Shown here: in pieces, positions 25,405 through 34,484 of the stretch
Position numbering within the stretch: the first letter of the stretch is position 1
Layout of the letters: each line of letters begins with the position of its first letter
DNA from: MVRE01 sp015660965
Lineage (GTDB): Archaea; Halobacteriota; Methanomicrobia; Methanomicrobiales; Methanospirillaceae
DNA: 64,000 nucleotides
NCBI GenBank assembly: GCA_050015095.1
Contig: JBEKCC010000003.1
Location: forward strand, 124,001 to 188,000
Reading direction: 5' to 3'
The notes under the pieces: generated by a model
What the model was told of the DNA's origin: nothing
Database searches by the model: none
Seen by the model: the letters and a program-made list of their open reading frames with translations, nothing else
Translations under genes and position numbers: made by a program

Positions 25405-25728
25405 TTAAAGATAATTATTTCTTCGAAGCCATTCAACCTGTGGACCAGTATATCGATAGATTATGTCACATTTTTCATCCTGAAAGTTCCATGGGATGAT
25501 AATCAGAATATCTCCTTCACGAATCCAGACTTTTTTCTTAATTTTTCCTTTAATCCGTCCCATGCGGGTTACGCCATCAAAACACCGAACGCGAATATGA
25601 TTCGCACCCATCATCAGTTCAGCACAGCCAAACATTTCGCGGTTGCGTTTCTGAGGAAGTTTTACGCGGACTATTTCTCCAGTAGATTCCGATCTTTCTT
25701 CATCGTTGAAGGAGTTTTTATCTGTCAG
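25405..25728 (-). CDS. eif1A: translation initiation factor aIF-1A, apparent CTG start
   Basis: The product is 107 residues when read from a CTG codon at 25728, giving (M)TDKNSFNDEERSESTGEIV. The OB-fold core contains RNREMFGCAELMMGANHIRV, the basic loop RMGRIKGKIKKKVWIREGD, and VEWLRRNNYL at the end. aIF-1A helps place initiator tRNA and mRNA on the small subunit. The first in-frame ATG (25635) lies inside the conserved MFG motif and would cut off about 31 family residues. No ATG, GTG or TTG lies in frame between it and the Shine-Dalgarno-like GGAGAGG ending 5 nt before the CTG. So the CTG is my choice; a sequence error is the alternative. Confidence 0.85.
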   Translation of the reverse strand: MTDKNSFNDEERSESTGEIVRVKLPQKRNREMFGCAELMMGANHIRVRCFDGVTRMGRIKGKIKKKVWIREGDILIIIPWNFQDEKCDIIYRYTGPQVEWLRRNNYL

Positions 25729-25984
25729 TACAACCTCTCCTTTTCACTAATGTAGGGTTTTGTCACTGAGTGCTCAATTTTTGGTGTCAAACGAAATATA
25801 GCTATTCCCTCAATTTTACTGATTTTGGATAATATTTCCTTTTAAATTCACATAATTCATTTCTTTTTAATTAATCTCTGGACATATTCATTGGCTAAAA
25901 TAGAAGATGAGACAGGAATTCCTGAACCGGATATCACATATGATGGGTGGCATTTTGCAAGATAACTATAACCCCAAAAGATAA

Positions 25985-26069
25985 TGCGAGGGGAGGGATT
26001 TGAACCCGCGAACCACTGCTGGAACAGATCTTGAGTCTGCCTCTTTTGACCAGGCTTAGATACCCTCGC
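25985..26069 (-). tRNA. tRNA-Leu (anticodon CAA)
   Basis: Reverse strand, 85 nt including the discriminator A. The acceptor stem GCGAGGG/CCCTCGC pairs perfectly. The anticodon stem is GCAGA/TCTGT with loop CTCAAGA, so the anticodon is CAA, reading UUG. The D arm (TCTAAGCCTGGTCAAAAGA) and long variable arm (CCA/TGG stem) are class II features of tRNA-Leu. The T loop is TTCAAAT. The T stem (GCGGG/CCCTC) has one C-U mismatch at the second pair. CCA is not encoded and no intron is seen. Confidence 0.93.
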
Positions 26070-26105
26070 TCAGATTAAGTTTGGTGCAGGATAGTAAAAG
26101 CCTTT

Positions 26106-26117
26106 GAGTTTTTAAAG
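26106..26117 (-). promoter_or_regulatory. TATA box of tRNA-Leu
   Basis: The reverse strand reads CTTTAAAAACTC, centred about 41 bp upstream of the mature tRNA 5' end, consistent with an archaeal stable-RNA promoter. Confidence 0.5.
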
Positions 26118-26274
26118 TCATATCCCAAATTTCAGGATTGAATCTTGAATCAATTATTATTACTTGTGTTCGGTTATCACTGATTTTGAAGGAATTATTA
26201 AGCGGACGTTTTATAGGATTTATAGGATTGAAAACAGTCATGAAAATCGCAATTTAGAAAATACAACACATATT

Positions 26275-29200
26275 TTACATGAAATCAGCAAGGCCTAACT
26301 GCTGTTGTTTTTCTATTCCAAACGTCGATGTAATTGCAAGATCAAGCATTTCAACTCGCTGACGAGTATATTCGGAGACACGATATTTTGTACAGAGTGT
26401 CTTTGACATTGCTAGGTATTTTTTTACTGATCCTTCATGTACTGTGGGAACGATATTACCGTTGCACGTACCTTTTCCCCTAAATTTTGTGCATTTACCA
26501 GCGAGTGGCATTCTCCGATAAATCGTATTGCATTTAGTACATCGGAATTTTTGCTTTGTGAAGGCGGTTAGATTTCCTGTAAGATCCCGGATGAAGTGAG
26601 TGTTTAGTACACGTTCAGCAACATCATCAGCGTCCACAGCTCGGATTTTCTCTGCTAAAGATAACTCAGCTTCAAGTTTCTCGAGCATAGTTTTCAATTG
26701 TGTGTAAGTTGACTCAAGAGGACCGGCGGAAATGTCCATAGTGTCATGAGTGAAGAAAAAACCCTCGAATTGTCTTAAAGTACCAAGTCTTTGTTCAACG
26801 CGATCTATCAGAGGTTCAATTTCTTTGGGTTTTGTGTACCCTAAAGACGCAAGGTAGAGTTCCAATGGATAATGAGAGCAAACATCTACATTCAGACTTT
26901 CCTTGTCAATTTCGGAGGGATCAATTCGACTTGTTAATACAAGGGGTGCATCCATAGAACCCCCGCGGGATTCGGGTAAGAACGACTGAGAAAAGTTCAA
27001 AAGCCCATCAAGAAGGAGCATAATGCAATCCTCATCACCATCGCATTGCCCCGTAAAGATTCCATTTGCGACTAATGTATGATCATCAGCAACAGATAAA
27101 CTGTAAACCCTATCTTCAAGAGCTGGAATTGTTTCTGTTGTTTTAATCCGATCGTTGAACAAATTTCCGCCATCAAAAACTGGTACGGCGTCACCTGTTT
27201 TCAATTCAACCGCTTTAATTTTGCGAAGATAACTCGTTTCCCAAAGTAGCATTGAATGGTCGGGGGTGACAATAATTTCCTTTCCTCTTGTTGTTACAAA
27301 CCTTAGTAATGTTGATGGAGATCGATGGATTGAAACTGATGTTATTCGCTTGAGATGAAGAATTCCATTCGAGTCAATTGATCGAGTGTAATATGATTGA
27401 GTCGGATCAGAGTAGTAAGTTCCCAGTCTGTCAATACCGGGTTTACTCAAATCAAAGTTTTCTAATACGAATTTACGGATTAGTGTCTTAATCCACTTTT
27501 TTCCATCATATATTTCGATTTCAGTATCTCCATAAAAACAGTTCCGACGTTTAGCTGCATGGAAAAACGGATGAGCATAGCCAACATTTGCTTTGGTAAA
27601 ACCAATAAGCCGTGCGAGAACTCCAGCGCTAGTGTGAGGAGCAAGTCCGATTACAAGATGCCCGATCAAATCGTCACGAGTTGTCACTTTATAAAACGCG
27701 GGAAGCTCATAAAATTTGACAAGTAGGTCATCGATAAATTGTGTAACCTTGACCATATATTCCGCACAGGAATCTGAGATTAGGATATCTTGAGGGCGTA
27801 GTTCGATGATCTGTGATTGCTCGATAAGATCCCTACCGTAGATATCCTTTTCATATCCAAGATGACGTAACATCTCAATGTTTACACCGATCTCAGCAGG
27901 ACGGATATGGGTAAGTGGTAAATCAATCATATCAAACCGCGTTGTTCCATCTTTAAAGACAAAGATCTCTTTTTGGGCCCGAAGGATCCCCTTTTCAAGT
28001 GCTTCTACCGTTTTTTCATGAGAAATTACTCCTTTGACGCCCTTTAAAAGGGCAATACTGTCGGGTTTCAATCCCAACCGATTAATTGCCTTGATATATT
28101 CATCCTTTACATTGACCGTCATTCGCTGCTGACAAGTCGTCTGAACATGACATCCTGGACATCGTTCGTTATCGGTTTCCCGTTTACATTTCGGACAAAT
28201 AAAGAGAGAATACGTGTGACTTTTACAATGTTCGCATTGGTTTTTAAAAGTCACCACACCACACACCGGACACCTCCTCCTTCCTACATCGATTTCGATA
28301 AATCCCCCTTCCTTTTGAATATCAATCCCAACAAAGTCAAAATCGGATTCAGATGTGTGATTGGCAGCTTCTTGGAAAGAACGTCTAGATCCCCCCGATT
28401 CCCCCAGCGGAAACAGAACATGTGGAGGGGGGTTCATCTTTCTTGGTTTTGATTTGCCGGGTCTTCCCATACGCCCACCAATTCGGGTTCCCGCTCTAGA
28501 TCGCATCGCGAATCCACTCAAATACGTAACAAACGCAAGAGCATCAACAGCATCTACAGAATCCCAAACAGCCTTTTTTTTGAGATTATCATCAAGCCCG
28601 AGACATGCCGTAAAAATGCGATAGTATGTTATTCGGATACTCCCTTCACGCACTTGATGAGGGATTAGGATCTCTTCAAGCAGCGTTTTTATTTTGATTT
28701 CGTTGGGGAGCACTAGCTGTCCTTCTATATATCTTCCCTCTTTTGAGACAATTTCAGCAAGCCACCGAATTTGATCACAAGTGAGATCGTCCCAAAAGTA
28801 GGTATAATCGGGATGTAAAAACACTCCGTCACCACAAAATGAAATTGCTTCGATTTCGTCTTTCGGTCGTCGTTGCCCACCCTCCAAAAGCCACCATTCT
28901 TCACAATAGGCAGGAGGCACGAGAATGTGGTTGTTCTCTAAAAATTCACCATATGAAATAAGTATTTCGCCGACATCAAGCACTCGTTCGATATCTGGAC
29001 CGCTTTGTACTGCTGTTGCTTCATCATCGATGCGCAGCACATCTCCATTTTTTAGACGAACGGTCGGGCCTTGAATTGAATCGACTGGAGCTATTCCACA
29101 CGCTTTTCCAGGGCGTTCGATTTTCATCTGTGTGCCGACAGCAAGAAAATTACCGAGTATGTGCATTGTAGCAGGATTGAGCCCTGCAGCGGCAAAACCG

Positions 29201-30183
29201 GTGTTACGTGACCGACCATATCTTAACCGGAATCCACCTTTACGCATTGGGTAAGAAAAGACAGGTCTACCACCGATAAGATCTCGGAGATACTTGTCCC
29301 TTGGTTTGATACCGCCATGCTCCTCTTCGGAATTACCTTTAGATAAAACCCCTATCAGCTGTTCTAACCACGCCCAACCATCCATTTTCATGGTGTCGAC
29401 ACTTTTCTGCAACTTATGGGCTTTTCCTGCGATTCCTTCCGCAAGTACGAGCGCCATACCACCCCTAACTGCATTAGTCTCAATACGTTCAAGGTTTCGA
29501 TAGCCTGCAACCTCTTCCTGTTCGGTTGCTTCACCATCAATGCAGACCGGACAGTTCGTTACAATAAGCCGGATTTCATGTTCGTTTGGAAGATACTGGA
29601 GGTTCATGATGTTGTTATACTGCTGTATCTCCTCGATATAGCGTTCGACCTCAACCTGCTGTGGGATATAACGATTTATTCCTAACGCCCGCCGAACATA
29701 ATCACCTACGAGTACTGATAGTGCCTGCGCTGTCCCTCCGGCGCTACGAATCGGCCCTGCATAGAAGATTTTAAGATATTCACTTCCATCATCGTTTTTC
29801 CCAATCCCGATCTTTGCAATCCCTTCAGTTGGCGCAGCGACAACACCTTCTGTCAATACCGCCATTGCTGTACGAATTGCATGATCGAGAATCTCTTCGC
29901 GATCTGTTTCCCCAAATCGTTTTTGGACAAAATCATCAGCAATTCTAAGAGCAACCTCTTCGCGGGACATCTTTTGTTCTAACTCACGAATACGAACTGC
30001 CACTCCTTTGATACCAAGAATTGCCTCAACCCTATCAGCTATATCGCTAGCGATTGGGATCTCAACCTCAGTTGACGGGTCAAGGCCACGCAACCTTGCC
30101 TCTCTCGCTATTGCAATACCCGCATCAAGTGCTGTCCGAAGCGTTTTCTCATACGCTTCCATTTCCTGCGAGAGTTGCAGCAT
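26275..30183 (-). CDS. polC: DNA polymerase II (D-family) large subunit DP2, intein-containing
   Basis: 1302 residues, of which 165 are intein (residues 882-1046), leaving 1137 of polymerase, normal for DP2. DP2 carries the polymerase activity of PolD, the main euryarchaeal replicative polymerase, with the DP1 exonuclease subunit. The catalytic motif, restored by splicing, is CDGDEDC. A double zinc cluster lies at residues about 639-683 (CPVC, CEHC, CPKC, CPGC). Another lies near residues 1210-1240 (CTKC ... C ... C). The C-terminus, IEKQQQLGLADFM, is the expected region for binding PCNA or DP1. The ATG at 30183 gives MLQLSQEMEAYEKTL. DP1 is not in the window. HEAT-repeat genes lie upstream on the same strand. 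Confidence 0.97.
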   Translation of the reverse strand: MLQLSQEMEAYEKTLRTALDAGIAIAREARLRGLDPSTEVEIPIASDIADRVEAILGIKGVAVRIRELEQKMSREEVALRIADDFVQKRFGETDREEILDHAIRTAMAVLTEGVVAAPTEGIAKIGIGKNDDGSEYLKIFYAGPIRSAGGTAQALSVLVGDYVRRALGINRYIPQQVEVERYIEEIQQYNNIMNLQYLPNEHEIRLIVTNCPVCIDGEATEQEEVAGYRNLERIETNAVRGGMALVLAEGIAGKAHKLQKSVDTMKMDGWAWLEQLIGVLSKGNSEEEHGGIKPRDKYLRDLIGGRPVFSYPMRKGGFRLRYGRSRNTGFAAAGLNPATMHILGNFLAVGTQMKIERPGKACGIAPVDSIQGPTVRLKNGDVLRIDDEATAVQSGPDIERVLDVGEILISYGEFLENNHILVPPAYCEEWWLLEGGQRRPKDEIEAISFCGDGVFLHPDYTYFWDDLTCDQIRWLAEIVSKEGRYIEGQLVLPNEIKIKTLLEEILIPHQVREGSIRITYYRIFTACLGLDDNLKKKAVWDSVDAVDALAFVTYLSGFAMRSRAGTRIGGRMGRPGKSKPRKMNPPPHVLFPLGESGGSRRSFQEAANHTSESDFDFVGIDIQKEGGFIEIDVGRRRCPVCGVVTFKNQCEHCKSHTYSLFICPKCKRETDNERCPGCHVQTTCQQRMTVNVKDEYIKAINRLGLKPDSIALLKGVKGVISHEKTVEALEKGILRAQKEIFVFKDGTTRFDMIDLPLTHIRPAEIGVNIEMLRHLGYEKDIYGRDLIEQSQIIELRPQDILISDSCAEYMVKVTQFIDDLLVKFYELPAFYKVTTRDDLIGHLVIGLAPHTSAGVLARLIGFTKANVGYAHPFFHAAKRRNCFYGDTEIEIYDGKKWIKTLIRKFVLENFDLSKPGIDRLGTYYSDPTQSYYTRSIDSNGILHLKRITSVSIHRSPSTLLRFVTTRGKEIIVTPDHSMLLWETSYLRKIKAVELKTGDAVPVFDGGNLFNDRIKTTETIPALEDRVYSLSVADDHTLVANGIFTGQCDGDEDCIMLLLDGLLNFSQSFLPESRGGSMDAPLVLTSRIDPSEIDKESLNVDVCSHYPLELYLASLGYTKPKEIEPLIDRVEQRLGTLRQFEGFFFTHDTMDISAGPLESTYTQLKTMLEKLEAELSLAEKIRAVDADDVAERVLNTHFIRDLTGNLTAFTKQKFRCTKCNTIYRRMPLAGKCTKFRGKGTCNGNIVPTVHEGSVKKYLAMSKTLCTKYRVSEYTRQRVEMLDLAITSTFGIEKQQQLGLADFM
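27046..27540 (-). other. mini-intein in DP2 (165 residues, C-terminal Gln)
   Basis: The insertion splits the catalytic segment AAKRRN/CDGDED. Its first residue is Cys (CFYGDTEIEIYDG, block A). Block B is TTRGKEIIVTPDHS with the conserved His. Blocks F/G are EDRVYSLSVADDHTLVAN and GIFTGQ. The extein +1 residue is Cys. No LAGLIDADG or other homing endonuclease fits in the 165 residues. The final residue is Gln and not Asn, as in some PolII inteins, and the usual penultimate His is Gly. Splicing is needed for an active polymerase, so it must still work. Confidence 0.93.
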
Positions 30184-30264
30184 ACCGAAAAGGTAGGCAC
30201 GAACAGATTTATCTGTTCGTTTCTTATTGCACTAAAAAGAACTTTTGAGAGTTTGAATTACGCG

Positions 30265-30795
30265 TCACATATCTTTTTTACTTATTTCTTCTTGGTTCGT
30301 ATTTTTTACCATCACACCTATGCCCTCTTCTCCCATCTGCCAGAGGGTGAGCGCAGCACAGGTTTTAATGATATCATTACTGCTTTCAAGGCGCCGTGTA
30401 AGAGGTTCGATTGCCGGCTTTCCAATCCTGCAAAGAGCGAGTGAAAGAAAACCTCGCAATTCACGGTCATCTACCGCCATCGCTTCGATAACTGGTTCTA
30501 CCGCCGGAACTCCAATCTCTCCCAGCGCTGCAGCGGCGTATTTCCTGAACCCCGGGTCGGAGTTCTGGCTCATCGCTGCAAGAAGCGGTACGATTGCCGG
30601 CTTCCCGATCCGTGCCAGCGCTGTGGCGATATACCATTGCAGATCGGGATATGTGGCATCCTCTAGCGCCTCGATCAAGGGGGCAACGGCACGTTCTCCA
30701 TACGTTGCCACTTTTTTCACAGATTCGTGCCGTTTATCGATTGATGGGGAGCTGAATGCAGCAATCAGCGTCTTTATCCTTTCAATCGTCGTCAT
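30265..30795 (-). CDS. HEAT-repeat protein (PBS-lyase type repeats)
   Basis: About 176 residues from ATG 30795 (MTTIERIKTLIAAF). It contains around four HEAT-like repeats of about 31 residues, each with the pattern ALxRIGKPAIVPLLAAM or AALGEIGVPAVEPVIEAM. It is all-helical with no catalytic residues, so it is presumably a protein-protein scaffold. An upstream TTG at 30825 would add ten residues. It follows a second HEAT gene by 38 bp, on the same strand as polC. Partners are unknown. Confidence 0.85.
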   Translation of the reverse strand: MTTIERIKTLIAAFSSPSIDKRHESVKKVATYGERAVAPLIEALEDATYPDLQWYIATALARIGKPAIVPLLAAMSQNSDPGFRKYAAAALGEIGVPAVEPVIEAMAVDDRELRGFLSLALCRIGKPAIEPLTRRLESSNDIIKTCAALTLWQMGEEGIGVMVKNTNQEEISKKDM

Positions 30796-30833
30796 TCTGC
30801 CGTATATCCCCCTAGATTTTGACAATAATTGTT

Positions 30834-31745
30834 CTATATCGTCTCTTCTGGTTTAGGTTCATCGCCGTTCCATAACCTTTTTGCCAGCTGTTCTACAGAC
30901 GGTGTCAGAATTGTATCGAGTGTCCTGGCGATGGTGCGTCGTTCCTCTTCATCCGCTTTTTCCAGCATCTGAACCAGAGGTTCAATAGCATCATTGGCGT
31001 GAAGATCCCCAAGTGCATTTATCACTTCAATGCGTACAGACCCCTCTGTATATTTTAAAAACCGGATCAGTGGCGCAATTGCAGGAGTCCCGATTGCGGC
31101 AAGCGATGCTGCCGCTTCTGCGCGGACATTTTCATATTTATCCGCAAGCGCCCAAATCAACGGTTCCACTGCATCCGGGTCCTTCACCTTTCCCAGTGCA
31201 ACCGCCGCCCCCCAACGGAGGTTCCCGTCACCCTGTTGCAAAGCTTTGATCAGCGGTTCCATAGCAGGTTTCCCAATCATACCAAGTGCAAGGGCAGCGC
31301 GACTCTTGACAAACCGGTCGTCATCCGAGAGAAGCCGGATAAGCGGATCGATCGCCAGCGAATCACCAATCTCTCCAAGTGAGATCGCAGCCTTCCACCG
31401 CACATCCTCGTTTGAATGCCAGAGTGCTGAAATGAGTGGTTCCACAGCAGGTTTCCCAATTTTCCCAAGCGCTTCGGCTGCCTTCCACTGAATCCCACTG
31501 ATTTCCTCCTTTTTCAATGTAGTGATCAGAGACTCCACCGCACCGGAGTCCCCCATATCCCCAAGTACCTCTGCTGCTTCATACCGGATTTCGGGGTCTC
31601 TGTTGTTCAACAGGTTGATTAGCCTCTTAATATCATGGGCGGCTTTCATTCTGGCGATACTGTTATGGGAGGAGAATACATTTTTGAGCCGATCGAATAA
31701 TGATATTCCGGACCCAAGAAAAAAAAGAAAAGTAACTTGGCTCAT
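30834..31745 (-). CDS. HEAT-repeat protein, about eight repeats
   Basis: 303 residues from ATG 31745 (MSQVTFLFFLGSGISLFDRL). After a 45-residue leader come about eight HEAT units (EIRYEAAEVLGDMGD; VRWKAAISLGEIGD; VKSRAALALGMIGKPAMEPL). These are the 'E-Z' or PBS-lyase-type repeats common in methanogens and cyanobacteria. The SLFDRLKNVF segment resembles the usual N-terminus of such proteins, but no ATG precedes it (ATA is at that place), so the true start may have been lost or lies at 31745. Function unknown; scaffolding is likely. Confidence 0.82.
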   Translation of the reverse strand: MSQVTFLFFLGSGISLFDRLKNVFSSHNSIARMKAAHDIKRLINLLNNRDPEIRYEAAEVLGDMGDSGAVESLITTLKKEEISGIQWKAAEALGKIGKPAVEPLISALWHSNEDVRWKAAISLGEIGDSLAIDPLIRLLSDDDRFVKSRAALALGMIGKPAMEPLIKALQQGDGNLRWGAAVALGKVKDPDAVEPLIWALADKYENVRAEAAASLAAIGTPAIAPLIRFLKYTEGSVRIEVINALGDLHANDAIEPLVQMLEKADEEERRTIARTLDTILTPSVEQLAKRLWNGDEPKPEETI

Positions 31746-31949
31746 ACTGGTGGAACCACCGATCGGGGTGGGGATCATCGTTAGTACGTATCATGGGAAA
31801 CGGGATAAACAGATCGCCAACACAATTAATTGATCGACACTACTGAAATCTGCTTATGCAGAACGTTTGGATTCGGCATCCGGCAGCGGGAAAGTATATA
31901 TCACTCTCTGATGGATTACACACATTGAATAATTTTGAATGTTTGTGAT

Positions 31950-32150
31950 ATGGCGCACGATATTAATAAAAAAATTGAGAGACTAAAAGACGTGGCGATA
32001 GGGAGGTGCAGAGAGCGGATAGAGCAAGCTGCATGCAAGGCAAAGGAATTATTGAATAGACCAAAACCTGAAGGACCGAAAGAGGGAGACGCAAATTACC
32101 CTCAGCCTTCTGGGGTTACTTCATTTTTAAAAAAAAGGCACGGCCTGTAA
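31950..32150 (+). CDS. small basic protein, paralogue of the ATP-synthase operon leader protein
   Basis: 66 residues from ATG 31950 (MAHDINKKIERLKDVA). It shares GRCRERI and the C-terminal GVTSFLKK-x-x-GL with the 57-residue protein at 40911-41084, which is the first gene of the ATP synthase operon. A Pro-rich insert (NRPKPEGPKEGDANYPQP) distinguishes this copy. No membrane segment. A TATA-like stretch (AGTATATATCAC) near 31893-31904 suggests its own promoter. The family is unknown to me. It converges on atpD. Confidence 0.65.
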   Translation: MAHDINKKIERLKDVAIGRCRERIEQAACKAKELLNRPKPEGPKEGDANYPQPSGVTSFLKKRHGL

Positions 32151-32444
32151 TACCTCTGAACTAGGGAGCAGGATATTTCACTGCTATAGGAGATTCGGGG
32201 CAGAGTCAAGATACTAAACGTCAAATCGAGGATGGTGGCGAAAGAATCTGATGCAATGCCTGCCACATTCAGTTTGTAGACTTGCTCGGTGAGCCTGACC
32301 TTAGTTTGGGTTCCTCTTCAAGTTCTAAAAGAATCGACAAATTGTACAGATCCCATCAACAAGGAAATAAAAAGAGGTTTGGAATTTCAGGAGCGCGGGT
32401 TATTCCACCCTATTCCCGATGTCCTGCCTGCACACCTTCTGCGA
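32151..32444 (+). other. 294 bp without an assignable gene
   Basis: This gap separates the small protein from the end of atpD. Forward frames 32282-32473 and 32289-32492 are open but show no family motif; one contains CNAC and CPAC spaced around a stop, perhaps chance. I see no hairpin strong enough to name as a terminator. Confidence 0.3.
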
Positions 32445-33083
32445 TCATATGGCCTTTTTCCTGCGTTCGATAATCTTTTTCACCTTTTTTAACCGGAAGA
32501 GATCTTCGCGTTCCCTCTCATCGATAGTATTTTCAATATATTTTGCCTGTTTTCTCAATTCCGGGATCAACACCTGCTCCAGTGCGTTCACTCTCCTCCG
32601 TGTCATCTGGATCTCTCCACCCAGTCTTCTTAATGCAGTCTCTGTCTCTGCAAGCCCGATGATCAGATCCAGTTCCATCTCGAACTTCTCAGCCGTTTCA
32701 TCGATCCTCCCGCTTACTCCGATGATGCTGTAACCCCTCTCCAAAACACTCTTTGTAACTCGCTTCTTCTCGAGGATTGGCACGGGAACCCCCATGATAT
32801 TTTTTCCTTTGATATCGATTAAAAGACCCTTCTGCGTTGCAAAAGAGGCTGATTTCAGGGTTACGGAATCGTCGACACCGAGGGCTGTCAGAAGAGATCG
32901 CTGCGCTGAACTAGCTACCACCTCTAGCTCCTCTCGAGATCTAGAGACAGATTCCATGATATTGAAGAACTCCTGGATAAGTGCATCCATTTTCTCTCGG
33001 AGAAGATCTCTTCCCTGCTCAGCAAGCTTGATCTGTGCATTTTTCTTGATGAGTTCCATTCGGGTGGGGTTTACCTGCTCCAT
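32445..33083 (-). CDS. atpD: A-type ATP synthase subunit D (central stalk)
   Basis: 212 residues beginning MEQVNPTRMELIKKNAQIKL, the family signature at the N-terminus. Long N- and C-terminal helices form the rotating coiled coil inside A3B3, and the central part (SASFATQKGLLIDIKGKNIMGVPVP) is the globular lid. It couples ion-driven rotation to ATP synthesis. This is the last gene of the operon; no ahaG-like gene follows. Confidence 0.95.
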   Translation of the reverse strand: MEQVNPTRMELIKKNAQIKLAEQGRDLLREKMDALIQEFFNIMESVSRSREELEVVASSAQRSLLTALGVDDSVTLKSASFATQKGLLIDIKGKNIMGVPVPILEKKRVTKSVLERGYSIIGVSGRIDETAEKFEMELDLIIGLAETETALRRLGGEIQMTRRRVNALEQVLIPELRKQAKYIENTIDEREREDLFRLKKVKKIIERRKKAI

Positions 33084-33086
33084 GAC

Positions 33087-34484
33087 TCATCCTTTTTTGT
33101 AGGCCGGGTGATACTTTTTGAAATAATCGCGGTTTATCCGTTTCAATTCCTCTTCCGGAAGCATTGACATAAGTTCCCAACCAATTTCCAGCGTTCTTTC
33201 AAGGCTCCGGTTTTCATCTCCCTGCGTGATGAATTTCTTCTCGAACTCATCTGCAAATTTTAGATACTTCTTGTCCAGCTCCGTCAGCGCTTCCTCACCG
33301 ACAATCGCAACCAGGCGCCGAAGATCTCTGCCGTAAGCATAGGAAGCATAGAGTTGGTCAGCTACGCCCCGGTGGTCCTCCCGCGTCTTTCCCCGGCCGA
33401 TACCGAGGTTCATAAGCCGCGAGAGACAGGGAAGGACATCAATGGGGGGGTCTGCCCCTCGCCTATATAGATCCCGTGAGAGCACGATCTGCCCCTCGGT
33501 AATATACCCCGTGAGATCAGGTACCGGATGGGTAATATCGTCATCGGGCATGGTCAGGATAGGGATCTGGGTGATGGACCCCTTTTTTCCCTTGATCCTT
33601 CCGGCCCGTTCGTATATGGTTGCAAGATCCGTATACATATAACCCGGATACCCTCTCCTTCCAGGGACCTCTTCCCTTGCCGTGGATATCTCTCGTAATG
33701 CCTCACAGTAGTTGATCATGTCTGTAAGGATCACAAGGACATGGAGGTTATGAGTGAATGCAAGGTACTCTGCAACGGTGAGAGCACACCGGGGGGTAGC
33801 TATCCTCTCGATTGTCGGGTCATCGGCAAGGTTCATGAAAAAGACTACGCGTTCAAGAGCTCCGGTTCTTTCAAAATCCCTTTTGAAAAATGATGCCTCT
33901 TTATAAGTGATTCCCATGGCGACAAAGACCACAGCGAAGTTCTCCCCCTCGCCAAGCACCTTTGCCTGACGGGCGATTTGGGCGGCAAGCTTGTTTGCCG
34001 GTAGGCCTGAACCGGAAAATATCGGGAGCTTCTGACCTCGGACAAGGGTATTTAAAGCATCGATCGCTGACATTCCGGTCTGGATAAAGTCGGCAGGTTT
34101 GTCCCTTGCATACGGGTTGATTGGCATACCATTGATATCCAGACTGGTTTCCTGGATAACATCAGGACCCCCATCCCGGGGCTTCCCCACCCCGTTAAAC
34201 GTCCTCCCGAGCATGTCAATGGAGACGTCCACTCTTGGAGGCTCCCCGGTGAATCTGACCCGTGTCTCCTTGTTGTCAATCCCACTGGTGCCCTCAAAGA
34301 CCTGGACAACGGCAAGGTCTTTGGAGATATCAAGTACCTGACCAGTCCTTTCGTCCCCATTAGGGAGGGTGATCCGTGCGATCTCTCCGAATGAGACTCC
34401 TTTGGCGGATTGAACGAAGATCAAAGGTCCGGAGACATAGCTAATTGTCTTGCATTCTTTTGTCAGCAGGCTGGCGGTCTTCAT
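33087..34484 (-). CDS. atpB: A-type ATP synthase subunit B (regulatory/non-catalytic)
   Basis: 465 residues. The P-loop is replaced by SGSGLPANKLAAQI, which marks the non-catalytic subunit. YMYTDLATIYERAGR and PSLSRLMNLGIGRGKTR-like (PCLSRLMNLGIGRGKTREDH) are typical, the latter providing the arginine region for the catalytic site of A. The stop lies 3 bp before atpD and the start overlaps atpA by 4 bp. Confidence 0.97.
   Translation of the reverse strand: MKTASLLTKECKTISYVSGPLIFVQSAKGVSFGEIARITLPNGDERTGQVLDISKDLAVVQVFEGTSGIDNKETRVRFTGEPPRVDVSIDMLGRTFNGVGKPRDGGPDVIQETSLDINGMPINPYARDKPADFIQTGMSAIDALNTLVRGQKLPIFSGSGLPANKLAAQIARQAKVLGEGENFAVVFVAMGITYKEASFFKRDFERTGALERVVFFMNLADDPTIERIATPRCALTVAEYLAFTHNLHVLVILTDMINYCEALREISTAREEVPGRRGYPGYMYTDLATIYERAGRIKGKKGSITQIPILTMPDDDITHPVPDLTGYITEGQIVLSRDLYRRGADPPIDVLPCLSRLMNLGIGRGKTREDHRGVADQLYASYAYGRDLRRLVAIVGEEALTELDKKYLKFADEFEKKFITQGDENRSLERTLEIGWELMSMLPEEELKRINRDYFKKYHPAYKKG

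Noticed and set aside
25889..25964. Short forward frame from a TTG (MAKIEDETGIPEPD-like)
   Set aside because: Only about 24 codons, no promoter or ribosome binding site, and no homologue known to me; left as intergenic sequence.
31000..31745. Regular units in the HEAT genes read as DNA tandem repeats
   Set aside because: The units are conserved as protein HEAT repeats; their DNA differs enough between units not to be a recent tandem array.
32282..32492. Overlapping forward frames after the small protein gene
   Set aside because: No recognisable domain, starts lack ribosome binding sites, and both run into the atpD end on the other strand.
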